Source: Ferrovibrio sp.
Lineage (GTDB): Bacteria; Pseudomonadota; Alphaproteobacteria; Ferrovibrionales; Ferrovibrionaceae
Assembly (NCBI RefSeq): GCF_025869515.1
Contig: NZ_JAOZVR010000012.1
Coordinates: forward strand, 32,886-96,885
Reading direction: 5' to 3'
DNA: 64,000 nt
Shown here: in pieces, positions 41,773 through 50,139 of the stretch
Position numbering within the stretch: position 1 is the first letter of the stretch
Layout of the letters: each line of letters begins with the position of its first letter
The notes under the pieces: generated by a model
Told to the model about the DNA's origin: nothing
What the model saw: only the letters and a program-made list of their open reading frames with translations
Database searches by the model: none
Program-made: the position numbers and the translations under genes

Positions 41773-41774
41773 AA
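41764..41774. promoter_or_regulatory. putative GntR operator, site B
   Basis: TTGTATGATAA covers the candidate -10 box of the TRAP operon; the wider TGTT...AACA arms are also inverted. It differs from site A at one base. Confidence 0.5.
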
Positions 41775-41839
41775 CACGACGACTAACCCATGTCGTGAAC
41801 GGGCAGGTGCCAAGCCGCCCCGCTAGGGAGGAAACCAAA

Positions 41840-42820
41840 ATGAAGACTCGTATCGTGGCTCGCGCTTTGCTCGGGCTGGCGGTGGCAGCCGGATTTGCCG
41901 GCGTGGCCTCGGCCAAGGAATTCCGCTCCTCGGACGTACATCCGATGGACTATCCGACCGTCACCGCGGTCATCCAGATGGGCAAGCTGATCAACGAGCG
42001 CACCAAGGGCAAGCACAGCGTCAAGGTATTCGGCCAGAGCGCGCTTGGTTCGGAGAAGGATACGATCGAGCAGACCAAGCTCGGCGCGCTCGACATGGTG
42101 CGCGTCAACATCTCGGCCTTCAACAACATTGCCCCGGAAACCGTGGTTCCGGCGCTGCCCTTCGTCTTCAAGTCGACCGAACATATGCGGCGGGTGCTGG
42201 ACGGCCCGGTCGGCGACGACATCCTGAAGGCGCTGGAGCCGCAGGGTTTCATCGGCCTGGCCTTCTATGACAGCGGCTCGCGCAGCTTCTACACCACCAA
42301 GAAGCCGATCAAGACCGTCGCCGACATGAAGGGCATGAAGGTCCGCGTGCAGCAGTCCGACATGTGGGTTGCGATGATGCAGGCGCTTGGCGCCAATGCC
42401 ACGCCGCTGCCCTATGCCGAGGTCTATACCGCGCTGAAGACCGGCGTGGTCGATGCGGCGGAAAACAACTGGCCGTCCTACGACAGCTCGCGTCATTACG
42501 AGGTGGCGAAGTTCTACAGCCGCACCGAACATTCGCTGGCACCGGAACTGCTGGTCTTCTCCAAGCGGGTCTGGGACGGCCTGCCGAAGGACGAGCAGGA
42601 GATCATCCGCAAGGCGGCGAAGGAATCGGTGCCCTTCATGCGCAAGCAGTGGGATGCCCGCGAAGAGGCTTCGCGCAAGACCGTGGAAGGCGGCGGAGCG
42701 CAGATCATCAGCGACATCGACAAGAAGGCGTTCCAGGCCGCGATGCAGCCGGTTTACGACAAGTTCGCCGGCGATGCGAAGCTGAAGGCGCTGGTCAAGC
42801 GCATCCAGGACAGCAATTAA
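41840..42820 (+). CDS. dctP: TRAP transporter substrate-binding protein (DctP family)
   Basis: The 326-residue periplasmic receptor has a signal peptide (cleavage after GVASA, near residue 25), then the DctP fold with [47 protein letters not shown], the conserved Arg in [14 protein letters not shown] and [21 protein letters not shown]. The ligand is a carboxylate sugar, probably galacturonate or glucuronate given the divergent genes. GGGAGGAAACC lies just upstream of the ATG at 41840; the longer frame from 41768 overlaps the operator. Confidence 0.92.
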   Translation: MKTRIVARALLGLAVAAGFAGVASAKEFRSSDVHPMDYPTVTAVIQMGKLINERTKGKHSVKVFGQSALGSEKDTIEQTKLGALDMVRVNISAFNNIAPETVVPALPFVFKSTEHMRRVLDGPVGDDILKALEPQGFIGLAFYDSGSRSFYTTKKPIKTVADMKGMKVRVQQSDMWVAMMQALGANATPLPYAEVYTALKTGVVDAAENNWPSYDSSRHYEVAKFYSRTEHSLAPELLVFSKRVWDGLPKDEQEIIRKAAKESVPFMRKQWDAREEASRKTVEGGGAQIISDIDKKAFQAAMQPVYDKFAGDAKLKALVKRIQDSN

Positions 42821-42852
42821 GCGCGTAACGTAAAGCGAAGCCGGGAGTATCC

Positions 42853-43353
42853 ATGCTGAGTTGGTTAACCCCCATCAACGCCTGGATTTCCCGGCTTTGT
42901 ATGTATGTGGCGGTAGCGGGCCTGCTGGGCATCGTCATCGTCGTCACCTATCAGGTCTTCGGGCGTTACGTGCTGAACGACACGCCGACCTGGGCGGAAA
43001 GCGTGGCGCTGGTACTGGTGCTGTACGTCACCATGTTCGGCGCTGCGGTCGGCGTGCGCGATGCCGGCCATATCGGACTCGAATCGGTGCTGGTCATGGT
43101 GCTGCCCGAACGGTTCCGGTTGTCGATGGAAATCCTGATCCATGCACTGGTTGCCGTTTTCGGCATCGTCATGGGCTGGAATGCCTGGCTGCTGGCCGAG
43201 TCGGTCATGCCCTACAAGATTCCCAATCTCGGCCTGTCCGAGGGCGTCAATCATCTCCCCCTCGTGATCGCTGGCGCATTGATCACGCTGTTCTCGCTTG
43301 AGCATATTCTGGCCCTGCTTGCGGGCAAAGAGGTTCGCCCGTCATGGCACTGA
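42853..43353 (+). CDS. dctQ: TRAP transporter small membrane subunit (DctQ family)
   Basis: The 166-residue protein has four membrane helices and the DctQ pattern YQVFGRYVLNDTPTWAESVALVLVLYVTMFGAAVGVRDAGHIGLE. It joins DctP and DctM to form the inner-membrane complex driven by the sodium or proton gradient. It overlaps the large subunit gene by 10 bases. Confidence 0.92.
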   Translation: MLSWLTPINAWISRLCMYVAVAGLLGIVIVVTYQVFGRYVLNDTPTWAESVALVLVLYVTMFGAAVGVRDAGHIGLESVLVMVLPERFRLSMEILIHALVAVFGIVMGWNAWLLAESVMPYKIPNLGLSEGVNHLPLVIAGALITLFSLEHILALLAGKEVRPSWH

Positions 43354-44636
43354 CCATTCTGGCCGTCGGCTTTTTCGGTTTCCTTGTGCTTGGCGTTCCG
43401 GTGGCTTTTGCCATCGGGCTCTCGGCCGTTGCCACCATCGTTTATGAGGGATTGCCGCTTGCGGTGGTGTTCCAGCGCATGTCCGCTGGCATGAATATCT
43501 TTTCCTTCCTGGCGATTCCCTTCTTCATCTTCGCCGGTGAACTGATGCTCTATGGCGGCGTCGCCGACCGCATCGTGCAGTTCGCCAAGAACCTCGTCGG
43601 CCATATCCGTGGCGGCCTCGGCATGTCGAATGTGGTGGCCTGCACGCTGTTCGGTGGCGTCTCCGGCTCGCCGGTGGCGGATGTGTCGGCGATGGGCGCG
43701 GTGATGATCCCGATGATGAAAAAAGAGGGATATGATGCGGATTACGCCGTCAACGTGACGACGCATGCCTCGCTGGTCGGCGCGCTGATGCCCACCAGCC
43801 ACAACATGATCATCTATTCGCTCGCCGCCGGCGGCAAGGTTTCGATTGCCGCGCTGATCGTGGCCGGCATGATCCCGGCCGCACTGCTGACGCTCTGCAT
43901 GCTGGTGGCGGCCTATCTGGTGGCGATCCGGCGCGGCTACCCGGCCGGCACCTTTCCGGGCTGGGACATGGTGCTGCGCTCCGGCGCCGCCGCCCTGCCT
44001 GGCCTGTTCGTCGTCGTGATCATCATCACCGGCATTCTCAGCGGCGTGTTCACCGCCACTGAATCGGCGGCCATTGCCGTGGTTTACGCCATATTGCTCG
44101 CCACGCTGCTCTACAAGTCGCTGACATGGCAGCACCTGATCAAGGCCGCGGCCAAGGCGGTGAAGACCACCGGCATCGTGCTGCTGCTGATCGGTGTCTC
44201 GAACACCTTCGGCTATCTGATCAGCCTGTACAGCGTCGCCGACCTGACCGGCCAGGCCCTGTCGACCATCACCACCAATCCCTGGATGATGTTCTTTCTG
44301 GTCAACCTGATCCTGTTCGTGCTCGGCACCTTCCTCGACATGGCGGCCACGATCCTGATCTGCACGCCGATCTTCCTGCCGATCTGCATGCAGTACGGCA
44401 TGGGGCCGGTGCAGTTCGGCATGCTGATGCTGATCAACTGCGCGCTCGGCCTGAATACGCCGCCGGTCGGCACCACGCAGTTCGTCGGCTGCGCCATCGG
44501 CGGGGTCTCGATCGGCTATGTGATGAAAACCATCTGGCCGTTCTATGGTGCCCTGATCGCGGCGCTGTTTCTGGTCACCTATGTGCCGCAATTCTCGCTG
44601 TTCCTGCCCAATCTGATTCTCGGCCCCACCCACTAG
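43344..44636 (+). CDS. dctM: TRAP transporter large membrane subunit (DctM family)
   Basis: The 430-residue protein has about 12 membrane helices. Conserved blocks include IPFFIFAGELMLYGGVADRIV, FGGVSGSPVADVSAMGAVMIPMM, the transport-site GALMPTSHNMIIYSLAAGG and NCALGLNTPPVGTTQFVGCAIGGVS. It is the channel part of the TRAP system and the last gene of dctPQM. Its start overlaps dctQ. No terminator is visible after its stop. Confidence 0.93.
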   Translation: MALTILAVGFFGFLVLGVPVAFAIGLSAVATIVYEGLPLAVVFQRMSAGMNIFSFLAIPFFIFAGELMLYGGVADRIVQFAKNLVGHIRGGLGMSNVVACTLFGGVSGSPVADVSAMGAVMIPMMKKEGYDADYAVNVTTHASLVGALMPTSHNMIIYSLAAGGKVSIAALIVAGMIPAALLTLCMLVAAYLVAIRRGYPAGTFPGWDMVLRSGAAALPGLFVVVIIITGILSGVFTATESAAIAVVYAILLATLLYKSLTWQHLIKAAAKAVKTTGIVLLLIGVSNTFGYLISLYSVADLTGQALSTITTNPWMMFFLVNLILFVLGTFLDMAATILICTPIFLPICMQYGMGPVQFGMLMLINCALGLNTPPVGTTQFVGCAIGGVSIGYVMKTIWPFYGALIAALFLVTYVPQFSLFLPNLILGPTH

Positions 44637-44721
44637 GCCGATTGCACAGATTGTCTTTGTGAAAGGCTTGGCGGCGGTGCCGCTTCTGGCTATGGCTTAG
44701 GCCTGTCAGAAGGAACATCGC

Positions 44722-45813
44722 ATGCCTGCCGCCCCCATTCGTCAGTCTTGGTCGCGCGACTGGGTCAGCGACGCCCTGCGCCGCATCGATGCCGATTTCA
44801 ACCGCTCGGCGGATACGCATCTCTTTCGCCTTGAGCTGCCGGCCTTTCCCGGCCTGACGCTCTATTTCAAGGATGAGTCCAGCCACCCGACCGGCAGCCT
44901 GAAACATCGGCTGGCACGCTCGCTGTTTCTTTATGGCCTGTGCAACGGCTGGATCGGGTCGCAGACCACTATCGTCGAGGCGTCCTCGGGTTCCACGGCG
45001 GTGTCGGAAGCCTATTTCGCCAGGCTGCTGGGACTGCCTTTCGTGGCGGTGATGCCGAAGACCACGTCGGCCGAGAAGATCGCGCAGATCGAATTCTATG
45101 GCGGCCGCTGCCACCTGGTGGAGCAGGCCAGCCATGTCTATGCCGAGGCCGAACGGCTGGCCCGCGATTGTGGTGGCCATTACATGGACCAGTTCACCTA
45201 TTCCGAACGCGCCACCGACTGGCGCGGCAACAACAACATCGCCGAATCGATCTTCGAGCAGATGGCGCGCGAGGAATATCCCGAGCCGGCCTGGATCGTG
45301 GTTGGCGCCGGCACCGGCGGAACCTCTGCCACCATCGGCCGCTATCTGCGCTATCACCGGCTGCAGACACAGCTCTGTGTCGTGGATGTGGAGAATTCCG
45401 TCTTCCACGATTTCTGGCATGGCCGCGACCCGTCGCTGGTCTGCGACAAATCTTCGCGGATCGAAGGCATCGGCCGGCCGCGGGTCGAGGCTTCGTTCCT
45501 CCCTGATGTGGTCGATCGCATGATCCGGGTCCCCGATGCCGCCTCGCTGGCCGCCATGCGGCTGCTGTCGCAGTTGCTCGGTCGCCGCGTCGGCGGCTCC
45601 ACCGGCACCAATTTCGTCGGTGCCCTGACGCTGCTGTGCGAGCTGAAGGGCCAGGGCGTGCAGGGCAGCGTCGTTACGCTGCTCTGCGACAGCGGTGACC
45701 GCTATGCCTGCAGTTATTATGACGATGCCTGGCTGGCCGGGCAGGGCATCGATATCGCGCCGGTTCGGGCCCGGCTGCCCGGCATCGTCAACGACGGCTG
45801 CTGGCAGGGCTGA
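44722..45813 (+). CDS. PLP-dependent cysteine synthase-family protein (Cds1-like L-cysteine desulfhydrase candidate)
   Basis: The 363-residue protein is a type II PLP enzyme. The PLP lysine is in [21 protein letters not shown], the substrate loop is [15 protein letters not shown], and the phosphate-binding glycine loop is [17 protein letters not shown]. The long N-terminus and FYGGRCHLV and [23 protein letters not shown] blocks resemble the Cds1 group, which breaks cysteine into sulfide, pyruvate and ammonia, rather than CysK or CysM. Biosynthetic activity cannot be excluded. Pirin follows after 37 bases, so they may be co-transcribed. Confidence 0.75.
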   Translation: MPAAPIRQSWSRDWVSDALRRIDADFNRSADTHLFRLELPAFPGLTLYFKDESSHPTGSLKHRLARSLFLYGLCNGWIGSQTTIVEASSGSTAVSEAYFARLLGLPFVAVMPKTTSAEKIAQIEFYGGRCHLVEQASHVYAEAERLARDCGGHYMDQFTYSERATDWRGNNNIAESIFEQMAREEYPEPAWIVVGAGTGGTSATIGRYLRYHRLQTQLCVVDVENSVFHDFWHGRDPSLVCDKSSRIEGIGRPRVEASFLPDVVDRMIRVPDAASLAAMRLLSQLLGRRVGGSTGTNFVGALTLLCELKGQGVQGSVVTLLCDSGDRYACSYYDDAWLAGQGIDIAPVRARLPGIVNDGCWQG

Positions 45814-45850
45814 ACGGATCGCGCTAGTCTTGGCCTCTCAGGAGGCCAAT

Positions 45851-46741
45851 ATGTCCGACACTGCCCTGCCCGAATCCGTCGACCTGCTGATCGTGCCGCG
45901 CCTGCGCGATCTGGGCGACGGCTTCACGGTCCGCCGCGTCCTGCCCTATGCCCGGCGGCGCCATGTCGGTCCCTTCGTGTTCTTCGACCATATGGGCCCG
46001 GTGCAGTTCGAGCCGGGACAGGGCCTGGATGTGCGGCCGCATCCGCATATCGGTCTCGCCACCGTCACCTATCTGTTCGAAGGCGAGATCATGCATCGCG
46101 ACAGCCTAGGCGTGGTGCAGCCGATCCGGCCCGGTGATGTGAACTGGATGGTGGCCGGTCGCGGCATCGCCCATTCAGAACGCACGCGGCCCGAGCTGCG
46201 CCAGAGCGGCGCGCCGCTGCATGGCATCCAGTCCTGGTTCGCCTTGCCGAAACAGCATGAGGAGACCGAGCCGACCTTTCATCATCATCCGGCCAGCAGT
46301 CTGCCTGAAATCGAAAAGCCCGGGGCCCGCCTGCGTCTGATCGCCGGCACTGCCTTCGGCGCCACATCGCCGGCGCAGGTTTTTGCGCCGATGGTCTACC
46401 TCGATGCCCGGCTCAGCGATGGTGCAATCCTGCCGCTGCCCGATGACGAGGAGCGCGCCGTCTATGTCGCCATTGGCGAAGTCATTCTCGATGGCACGGT
46501 GTATGAGAGTGGCGCCATGCTGGTGCTCAAGCCCGGTGCGCAGCCGAAGATTCTCGCCCGCGGCGCCGCCCGGCTGATGGTTCTGGGCGGTGCGCCGCTG
46601 GATGGCGAACGGACTCTGTGGTGGAACTTCGTGTCGTCCTCCAAAGACCGCATCGAACAGGCCAAGGCCGACTGGCGTGCCGGCAACTGGCCGAGGGTGC
46701 CGGGCGAGACCGAATTTATTCCGTTGCCGGAGGGCATGTGA
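45851..46741 (+). CDS. pirin family protein
   Basis: The 296-residue bicupin protein keeps all four pirin metal ligands: the two His in RPHPHIGLATVTYLFEGEI and the His and Glu in AGRGIAHSERT. Pirins bind iron and may act as quercetinases or redox-sensing regulators; the bacterial role is unclear. GGAGG lies 5 bases before the ATG at 45851. Its stop codon overlaps the GTG start of the polyphosphate kinase gene, which argues for one operon. Confidence 0.87.
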   Translation: MSDTALPESVDLLIVPRLRDLGDGFTVRRVLPYARRRHVGPFVFFDHMGPVQFEPGQGLDVRPHPHIGLATVTYLFEGEIMHRDSLGVVQPIRPGDVNWMVAGRGIAHSERTRPELRQSGAPLHGIQSWFALPKQHEETEPTFHHHPASSLPEIEKPGARLRLIAGTAFGATSPAQVFAPMVYLDARLSDGAILPLPDDEERAVYVAIGEVILDGTVYESGAMLVLKPGAQPKILARGAARLMVLGGAPLDGERTLWWNFVSSSKDRIEQAKADWRAGNWPRVPGETEFIPLPEGM

Positions 46742-47517
46742 AACGCGCCCGGGAAAAAGATAACGGAGTCTATCATGCGGCGCTCCGGGGCCTGCAGATC
46801 GAACTCGTCAAGCTGCAGCGACACCTGATCCGGCATCATCAGAAGATTCTGGTTCTGGTGGAGGGGCGCGATGGCGCCGGCAAGGATGGTGCCATCAAGG
46901 CGATCACCGAGCACATGAGCCCGCGCGAAACCCGCATCGTTGCGCTGGGCAAGCCGTCCGACCGCGAACGCAGCGAGTGGTATTTCCAGCGCTATGTGTC
47001 GCATCTGCCGGCCGGTGGCGAATTCGTGCTGTTCAACAGGAGCTGGTACAACCGCGCCGGCGTCGAGCGCGTCATGGTTTTCTGCAACAAGCAGGAGTGC
47101 GAGGATTTCCTCGTTGCCGTGCCGATCTTCGAAGATCTGCTGGTGCGATCCGGCATCCAGCTGTTCAAGTATTATCTCGATATTGATCGCGACGAGCAGA
47201 AGGCGCGGCTGCAGGCCCGCCGCAACGATCCGCTCAAGCAGTGGAAAATCAGCCCCATCGACCAGGCGGCGCTGAAACACTGGAAAGACTACAGCCGCGC
47301 CCGCGATGTGATGCTGGCGCGCACCAGCGTCACCTACGCGCCCTGGACTATCGTACGGGCGAATGACAAGCCGACGGCGCGCCTCAACCTGATCCGCGAC
47401 CTGCTGTCCCGCCTGGACTATGGCGGCAAGGCAAAGCCGCGTCAGATCGCACCCGACCGCGCCATTGTGTTTCCCTTTGATCGCGATGCCCTGCGCGACG
47501 GCAGGCTTTCGGCCTAG
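46738..47517 (+). CDS. ppk2: polyphosphate kinase 2 family protein
   Basis: PPK2 enzymes move phosphate between polyphosphate and nucleotides. The 259-residue single-domain protein has Walker A VEGRDGAGKDGAIKAI, then SDRERSEWYFQRYVSHLP, the Walker B/lid block LFNRSWYNRAGVERVM, KYYLDIDRDEQKARLQAR and WKISPIDQAALKHWKDY. The GTG at 46738 overlaps the pirin stop and has GGAGG just before it. Which nucleotide it favours cannot be read from sequence. Confidence 0.88.
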   Translation: MKRAREKDNGVYHAALRGLQIELVKLQRHLIRHHQKILVLVEGRDGAGKDGAIKAITEHMSPRETRIVALGKPSDRERSEWYFQRYVSHLPAGGEFVLFNRSWYNRAGVERVMVFCNKQECEDFLVAVPIFEDLLVRSGIQLFKYYLDIDRDEQKARLQARRNDPLKQWKISPIDQAALKHWKDYSRARDVMLARTSVTYAPWTIVRANDKPTARLNLIRDLLSRLDYGGKAKPRQIAPDRAIVFPFDRDALRDGRLSA

Positions 47518-47723
47518 ACTCGCTCCACCCAGCGCTCGCCCTGCTTCTCGTAGCGGTGTTTCACCGCAGCCCAGGCAATGCGATGCGCAATCGCCTCGCG
47601 GTCCGCGTCGGCGCCATGATCCCGCCAGGCATGGTTGAAGGCGGCGCGGAATATGTCCTGCGCATGGGTGGGCAGTTTCTCACGCAGACCGGCCGGCAGA
47701 TCGGCGTTGCTGGCATAAGGCAT
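47514..47723 (-). CDS. chaB: ChaB family protein
   Basis: The 69-residue product begins MPYASNADLPAGLREKLP and continues HAQDIFRAAFNHAWRDHGADA and IAHRIAWAAVKHRYEKQG, matching the ChaB domain throughout. ChaB was named as a regulator of the ChaA cation antiporter in E. coli but its role is uncertain. Its stop overlaps the end of convergent ppk2 by 4 bases. The upstream protease gene on the same strand ends 3 bases before it. Confidence 0.88.
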   Translation of the reverse strand: MPYASNADLPAGLREKLPTHAQDIFRAAFNHAWRDHGADADREAIAHRIAWAAVKHRYEKQGERWVERV

Positions 47724-47726
47724 GGT

Positions 47727-48557
47727 TCAGCGGCCTGGTGGCTCGGCACGGCGCGGTACCGGCGGAACATACTCCACGCTGGGTGTCGTGCGCACCGGCT
47801 GTGGATAGAGCTGCATCAGTTCCGTCACTTCGTCCGGCAGGTCGGTGCTGACCGGCAGACCCAGTCTGACGGCTTCATCCACCGTGATCGGATAGTCATG
47901 CGTCCACTGGCCCTTGCTCAGCTGATCGGCCAGGTCTGCCGCTTTCTCGGGTGACATGTGCCGGACCAGTAACTGCAGGGCCGCCTCGCGCAGCTGGCGG
48001 GTCGCCTTCTCACCGATATCGGCCAGGATCACGGTCTGGTCGTCGATTTCTGCAATCGGCTTGTCGCGCAGGACTCGCAGGATCGATGCTGCCGGAAAGC
48101 CGCCGACCTGCGGGTCGATCGGTCCCAGCATGGCGTCCGGCGCCATCGCGATCTTGTCGGCGGCGAGCGCGATCAGGGTGCCGCCCGACATCGCCAGATG
48201 CGGCACGAAGGCGGTCACCGTACCGGTGTGGCGGCGCAGGGCGGCGGCAATCTGCAGCGTGGCGATGGCCAGTCCGCCCGGTGTGTGCAGGATGATATCG
48301 ATCGGCATGTCGGGATCGGTGTCGCGGATCACCCGGATCACATCCTCGGCGTCGTCGATATCGATATACCGTACCAGCGGGAAGCCCAGCAGGCGCATGG
48401 TTTCCTGCCGGTGCACCAGGGTGATCACCTGGCTGCCACGCACCCGTTGCAGCTGCATGATCTTGCGGGCACGCATCAGGATCAGGATGCGCTGCCGCAG
48501 CATCGGCTGCAGCGCCATGCCGATGAAGAATATCCAGATCAGGTCGCTGAGTGCCAT
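47727..48557 (-). CDS. membrane-anchored Clp-fold serine protease (SDH family)
   Basis: The 276-residue protein has an N-terminal membrane helix (about residues 3-20) and a ClpP/crotonase-like domain of the serine dehydrogenase proteinase (SDH) family. The pattern IIDIILHTPGGLAIATLQIAAAL, then AFVPHLAMSGGTLIALAADKIAMAP places the catalytic Ser in MSGGT; the HMSPEKAADLADQLSKGQWTHDYPI end is also typical. Its role is probably in membrane protein quality control, by analogy. It begins at the last base of the preceding stop codon (TGATG). Confidence 0.8.
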   Translation of the reverse strand: MALSDLIWIFFIGMALQPMLRQRILILMRARKIMQLQRVRGSQVITLVHRQETMRLLGFPLVRYIDIDDAEDVIRVIRDTDPDMPIDIILHTPGGLAIATLQIAAALRRHTGTVTAFVPHLAMSGGTLIALAADKIAMAPDAMLGPIDPQVGGFPAASILRVLRDKPIAEIDDQTVILADIGEKATRQLREAALQLLVRHMSPEKAADLADQLSKGQWTHDYPITVDEAVRLGLPVSTDLPDEVTELMQLYPQPVRTTPSVEYVPPVPRRAEPPGR

Positions 48558-49027
48558 CAGTGCGACGGGCTCAATGCCGTTTTGACATGGTCGAGGATGT
48601 CGGCGCGATCGGCCTTCACCAGATCCTTGTTGATCTCCACCGCAACGGTGTCGCGAACGGCGGCATTGAAATCCTGACGCAGGGCGCCGAGCAGGCGCGG
48701 CGGCGCGATCACCACCAGCTGCACGAAGCGTTTCTCGCCGCAGGCATGATTGAGGCGTTCGGCAATCGCTTCGGCGAAGCGGTCCTTGGCCAGCTGGTGC
48801 GGATCGTGGCGCGGCTCTACGGCGGCGCGCCGGTTGTCGCTGCTGGCGAAGGCGCGGCCGGGACGATCGCTTTTCAGGTCACGCGAAAAGCCGTGGGTAT
48901 CCTCGGCGGTCATGGTGAAGTCCGGTACCGCGGCAAGCGGGCCGGCCAGGCTGTGCAGTTCGAAAATCCGGGCCTGGCTGGCATCGGCGACCAGTATCCA
49001 GGTGGGAGACGGCAGAGGGATTGCCAT
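48557..49027 (-). CDS. host attachment family protein
   Basis: The 156-residue protein belongs to the family annotated as required for attachment to host cells: WILVADASQARIFELHSLAGPL at the start, then DNRRAAVEPRHDPHQLAKDRFAEAIAERLNHA, LVVIAPPRLLGALRQDF and VAVEINKDLVKADRADILDHV. The fold is related to the eRF1/baeRF nuclease-like domains; the mechanism is unknown. The ATG at 49027 follows AAGGAGAACAGCC. It heads the operon with the SDH protease and chaB, and faces the adh gene across an FNR/FixK box. Confidence 0.78.
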   Translation of the reverse strand: MAIPLPSPTWILVADASQARIFELHSLAGPLAAVPDFTMTAEDTHGFSRDLKSDRPGRAFASSDNRRAAVEPRHDPHQLAKDRFAEAIAERLNHACGEKRFVQLVVIAPPRLLGALRQDFNAAVRDTVAVEINKDLVKADRADILDHVKTALSPSH

Positions 49028-49081
49028 GGCTGTTCTCCTTGGTTCGGCGCGCCACAGTGCCATAAAGGCCGGCGGCGGCTG

Positions 49082-49095
49082 TTGATATGCGTCAA
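49082..49095. promoter_or_regulatory. FNR/FixK box 1 with adh promoter
   Basis: TTGATATGCGTCAA fits the TTGA-N6-TCAA consensus of FNR/FixK regulators. Its centre (49088.5) is 41.5 bases before a start near 49130, and TAATTT at 49118-49123 is exactly where the -10 box should be. The adh ATG is at 49147. Activation of adh under low oxygen is the simplest reading; the divergent attachment gene could respond too. Confidence 0.6.
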
Positions 49096-49146
49096 CCCGG
49101 CAGCGGCCGATCGGCAGTAATTTACTCCCGGTCAATGGAGGCGCAG

Positions 49147-50139
49147 ATGCGGGCAATGCTTTTGCATGCGGTTGGCCGGCCCCTGATCATGACGGAAATA
49201 CCCGCCCCGGTGCCGGGCCGGGGACAGCTACAGGTCCAGGTGGCGGCCTGTGGGGTCTGCCGCACCGATCTGCATGTCGTCGACGGCGAATTGCCGGATG
49301 CTAAATTCCCGCTGGTGCCGGGCCATGAAATTGTCGGCCGGGTCAGCGCGCTGGGTGACGGGGTCGCGGATTTCGCCATCGGGGAACGGGTCGGTATTCC
49401 CTGGCTGGGCTGGAGCTGCGGCGAATGCCGCTTCTGCCGGGCTGGCGAAGAAAATCTGTGCGATGAGGCACGGTTTACCGGCTATCAGATCGATGGCGGT
49501 TATGCGGATCGTGCCATTGTCGATCAGCGCTACTGTTTCCGCATTCCCGATGGCATCAGCGATATCGAGGCTGCACCGCTGCTCTGCGCCGGTCTGATCG
49601 GCTACCGCGCCTATCGCATGGCGGGTGCGGCAGGAACGCTTGGTCTGTATGGCTTCGGTGCGGCGGCCCATATCCTGATCCAGGTGGCAGTGGCGCAGGG
49701 CGTGCGGGTTTATGCCTTTACCCGGCCGGACGATAAAGCCGCGCAGGATTTTGCCCGGCAACTGGGCGCCATATGGGCGGGTGCTTCGGATATGGCGCCG
49801 CCCGAACTGCTGGATGCGGCGATCATCTTCGCACCCTTGGGCAATCTCGTGCCGGTGGCTTTGCAGGCCGTACGCAAGGGCGGGCGGGTGATCTGCGCCG
49901 GCATTCATATGAGCGACATCCCGGCTTTCCCTTATCATTTGCTTTGGGGCGAGCGAATGGTGAAATCCGTGGCCAATCTCACGCGGCAGGATGCCGCTGA
50001 TTTCCTGGCGCTGGCACCGCTGATTCCCATCCGGATCCACCCGGTGCCGTATCCGGTGCAGGCTGCCAATCGCGCACTGGACGATCTGCGGGCCGGGCGA
50101 CTGCAGGGTGCCGCCGTGCTGACAATGGACAAGTCGTGA
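49147..50139 (+). CDS. zinc-dependent alcohol dehydrogenase family protein
   Basis: The 330-residue medium-chain dehydrogenase has the catalytic zinc ligands in CGVCRTDLH and PGHEIVG, and the structural zinc cysteines in CGECRFCRAGEENLC. The nucleotide site is LGLYGFGAAAHILIQVA, a variant of GxGxxG. It resembles the AdhA/propanol-preferring group that often follows FNR-type boxes. GGAGGCGCAG precedes the ATG at 49147; an ATG at 49135 is also in frame. It overlaps the next gene (GTGA). Confidence 0.88.
   Translation: MRAMLLHAVGRPLIMTEIPAPVPGRGQLQVQVAACGVCRTDLHVVDGELPDAKFPLVPGHEIVGRVSALGDGVADFAIGERVGIPWLGWSCGECRFCRAGEENLCDEARFTGYQIDGGYADRAIVDQRYCFRIPDGISDIEAAPLLCAGLIGYRAYRMAGAAGTLGLYGFGAAAHILIQVAVAQGVRVYAFTRPDDKAAQDFARQLGAIWAGASDMAPPELLDAAIIFAPLGNLVPVALQAVRKGGRVICAGIHMSDIPAFPYHLLWGERMVKSVANLTRQDAADFLALAPLIPIRIHPVPYPVQAANRALDDLRAGRLQGAAVLTMDKS

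Noticed and set aside
43251..44633. 460-codon His/Asp-rich frame on the - strand
   Set aside because: Antisense to dctM; composition follows from the reverse complement of a membrane protein gene.
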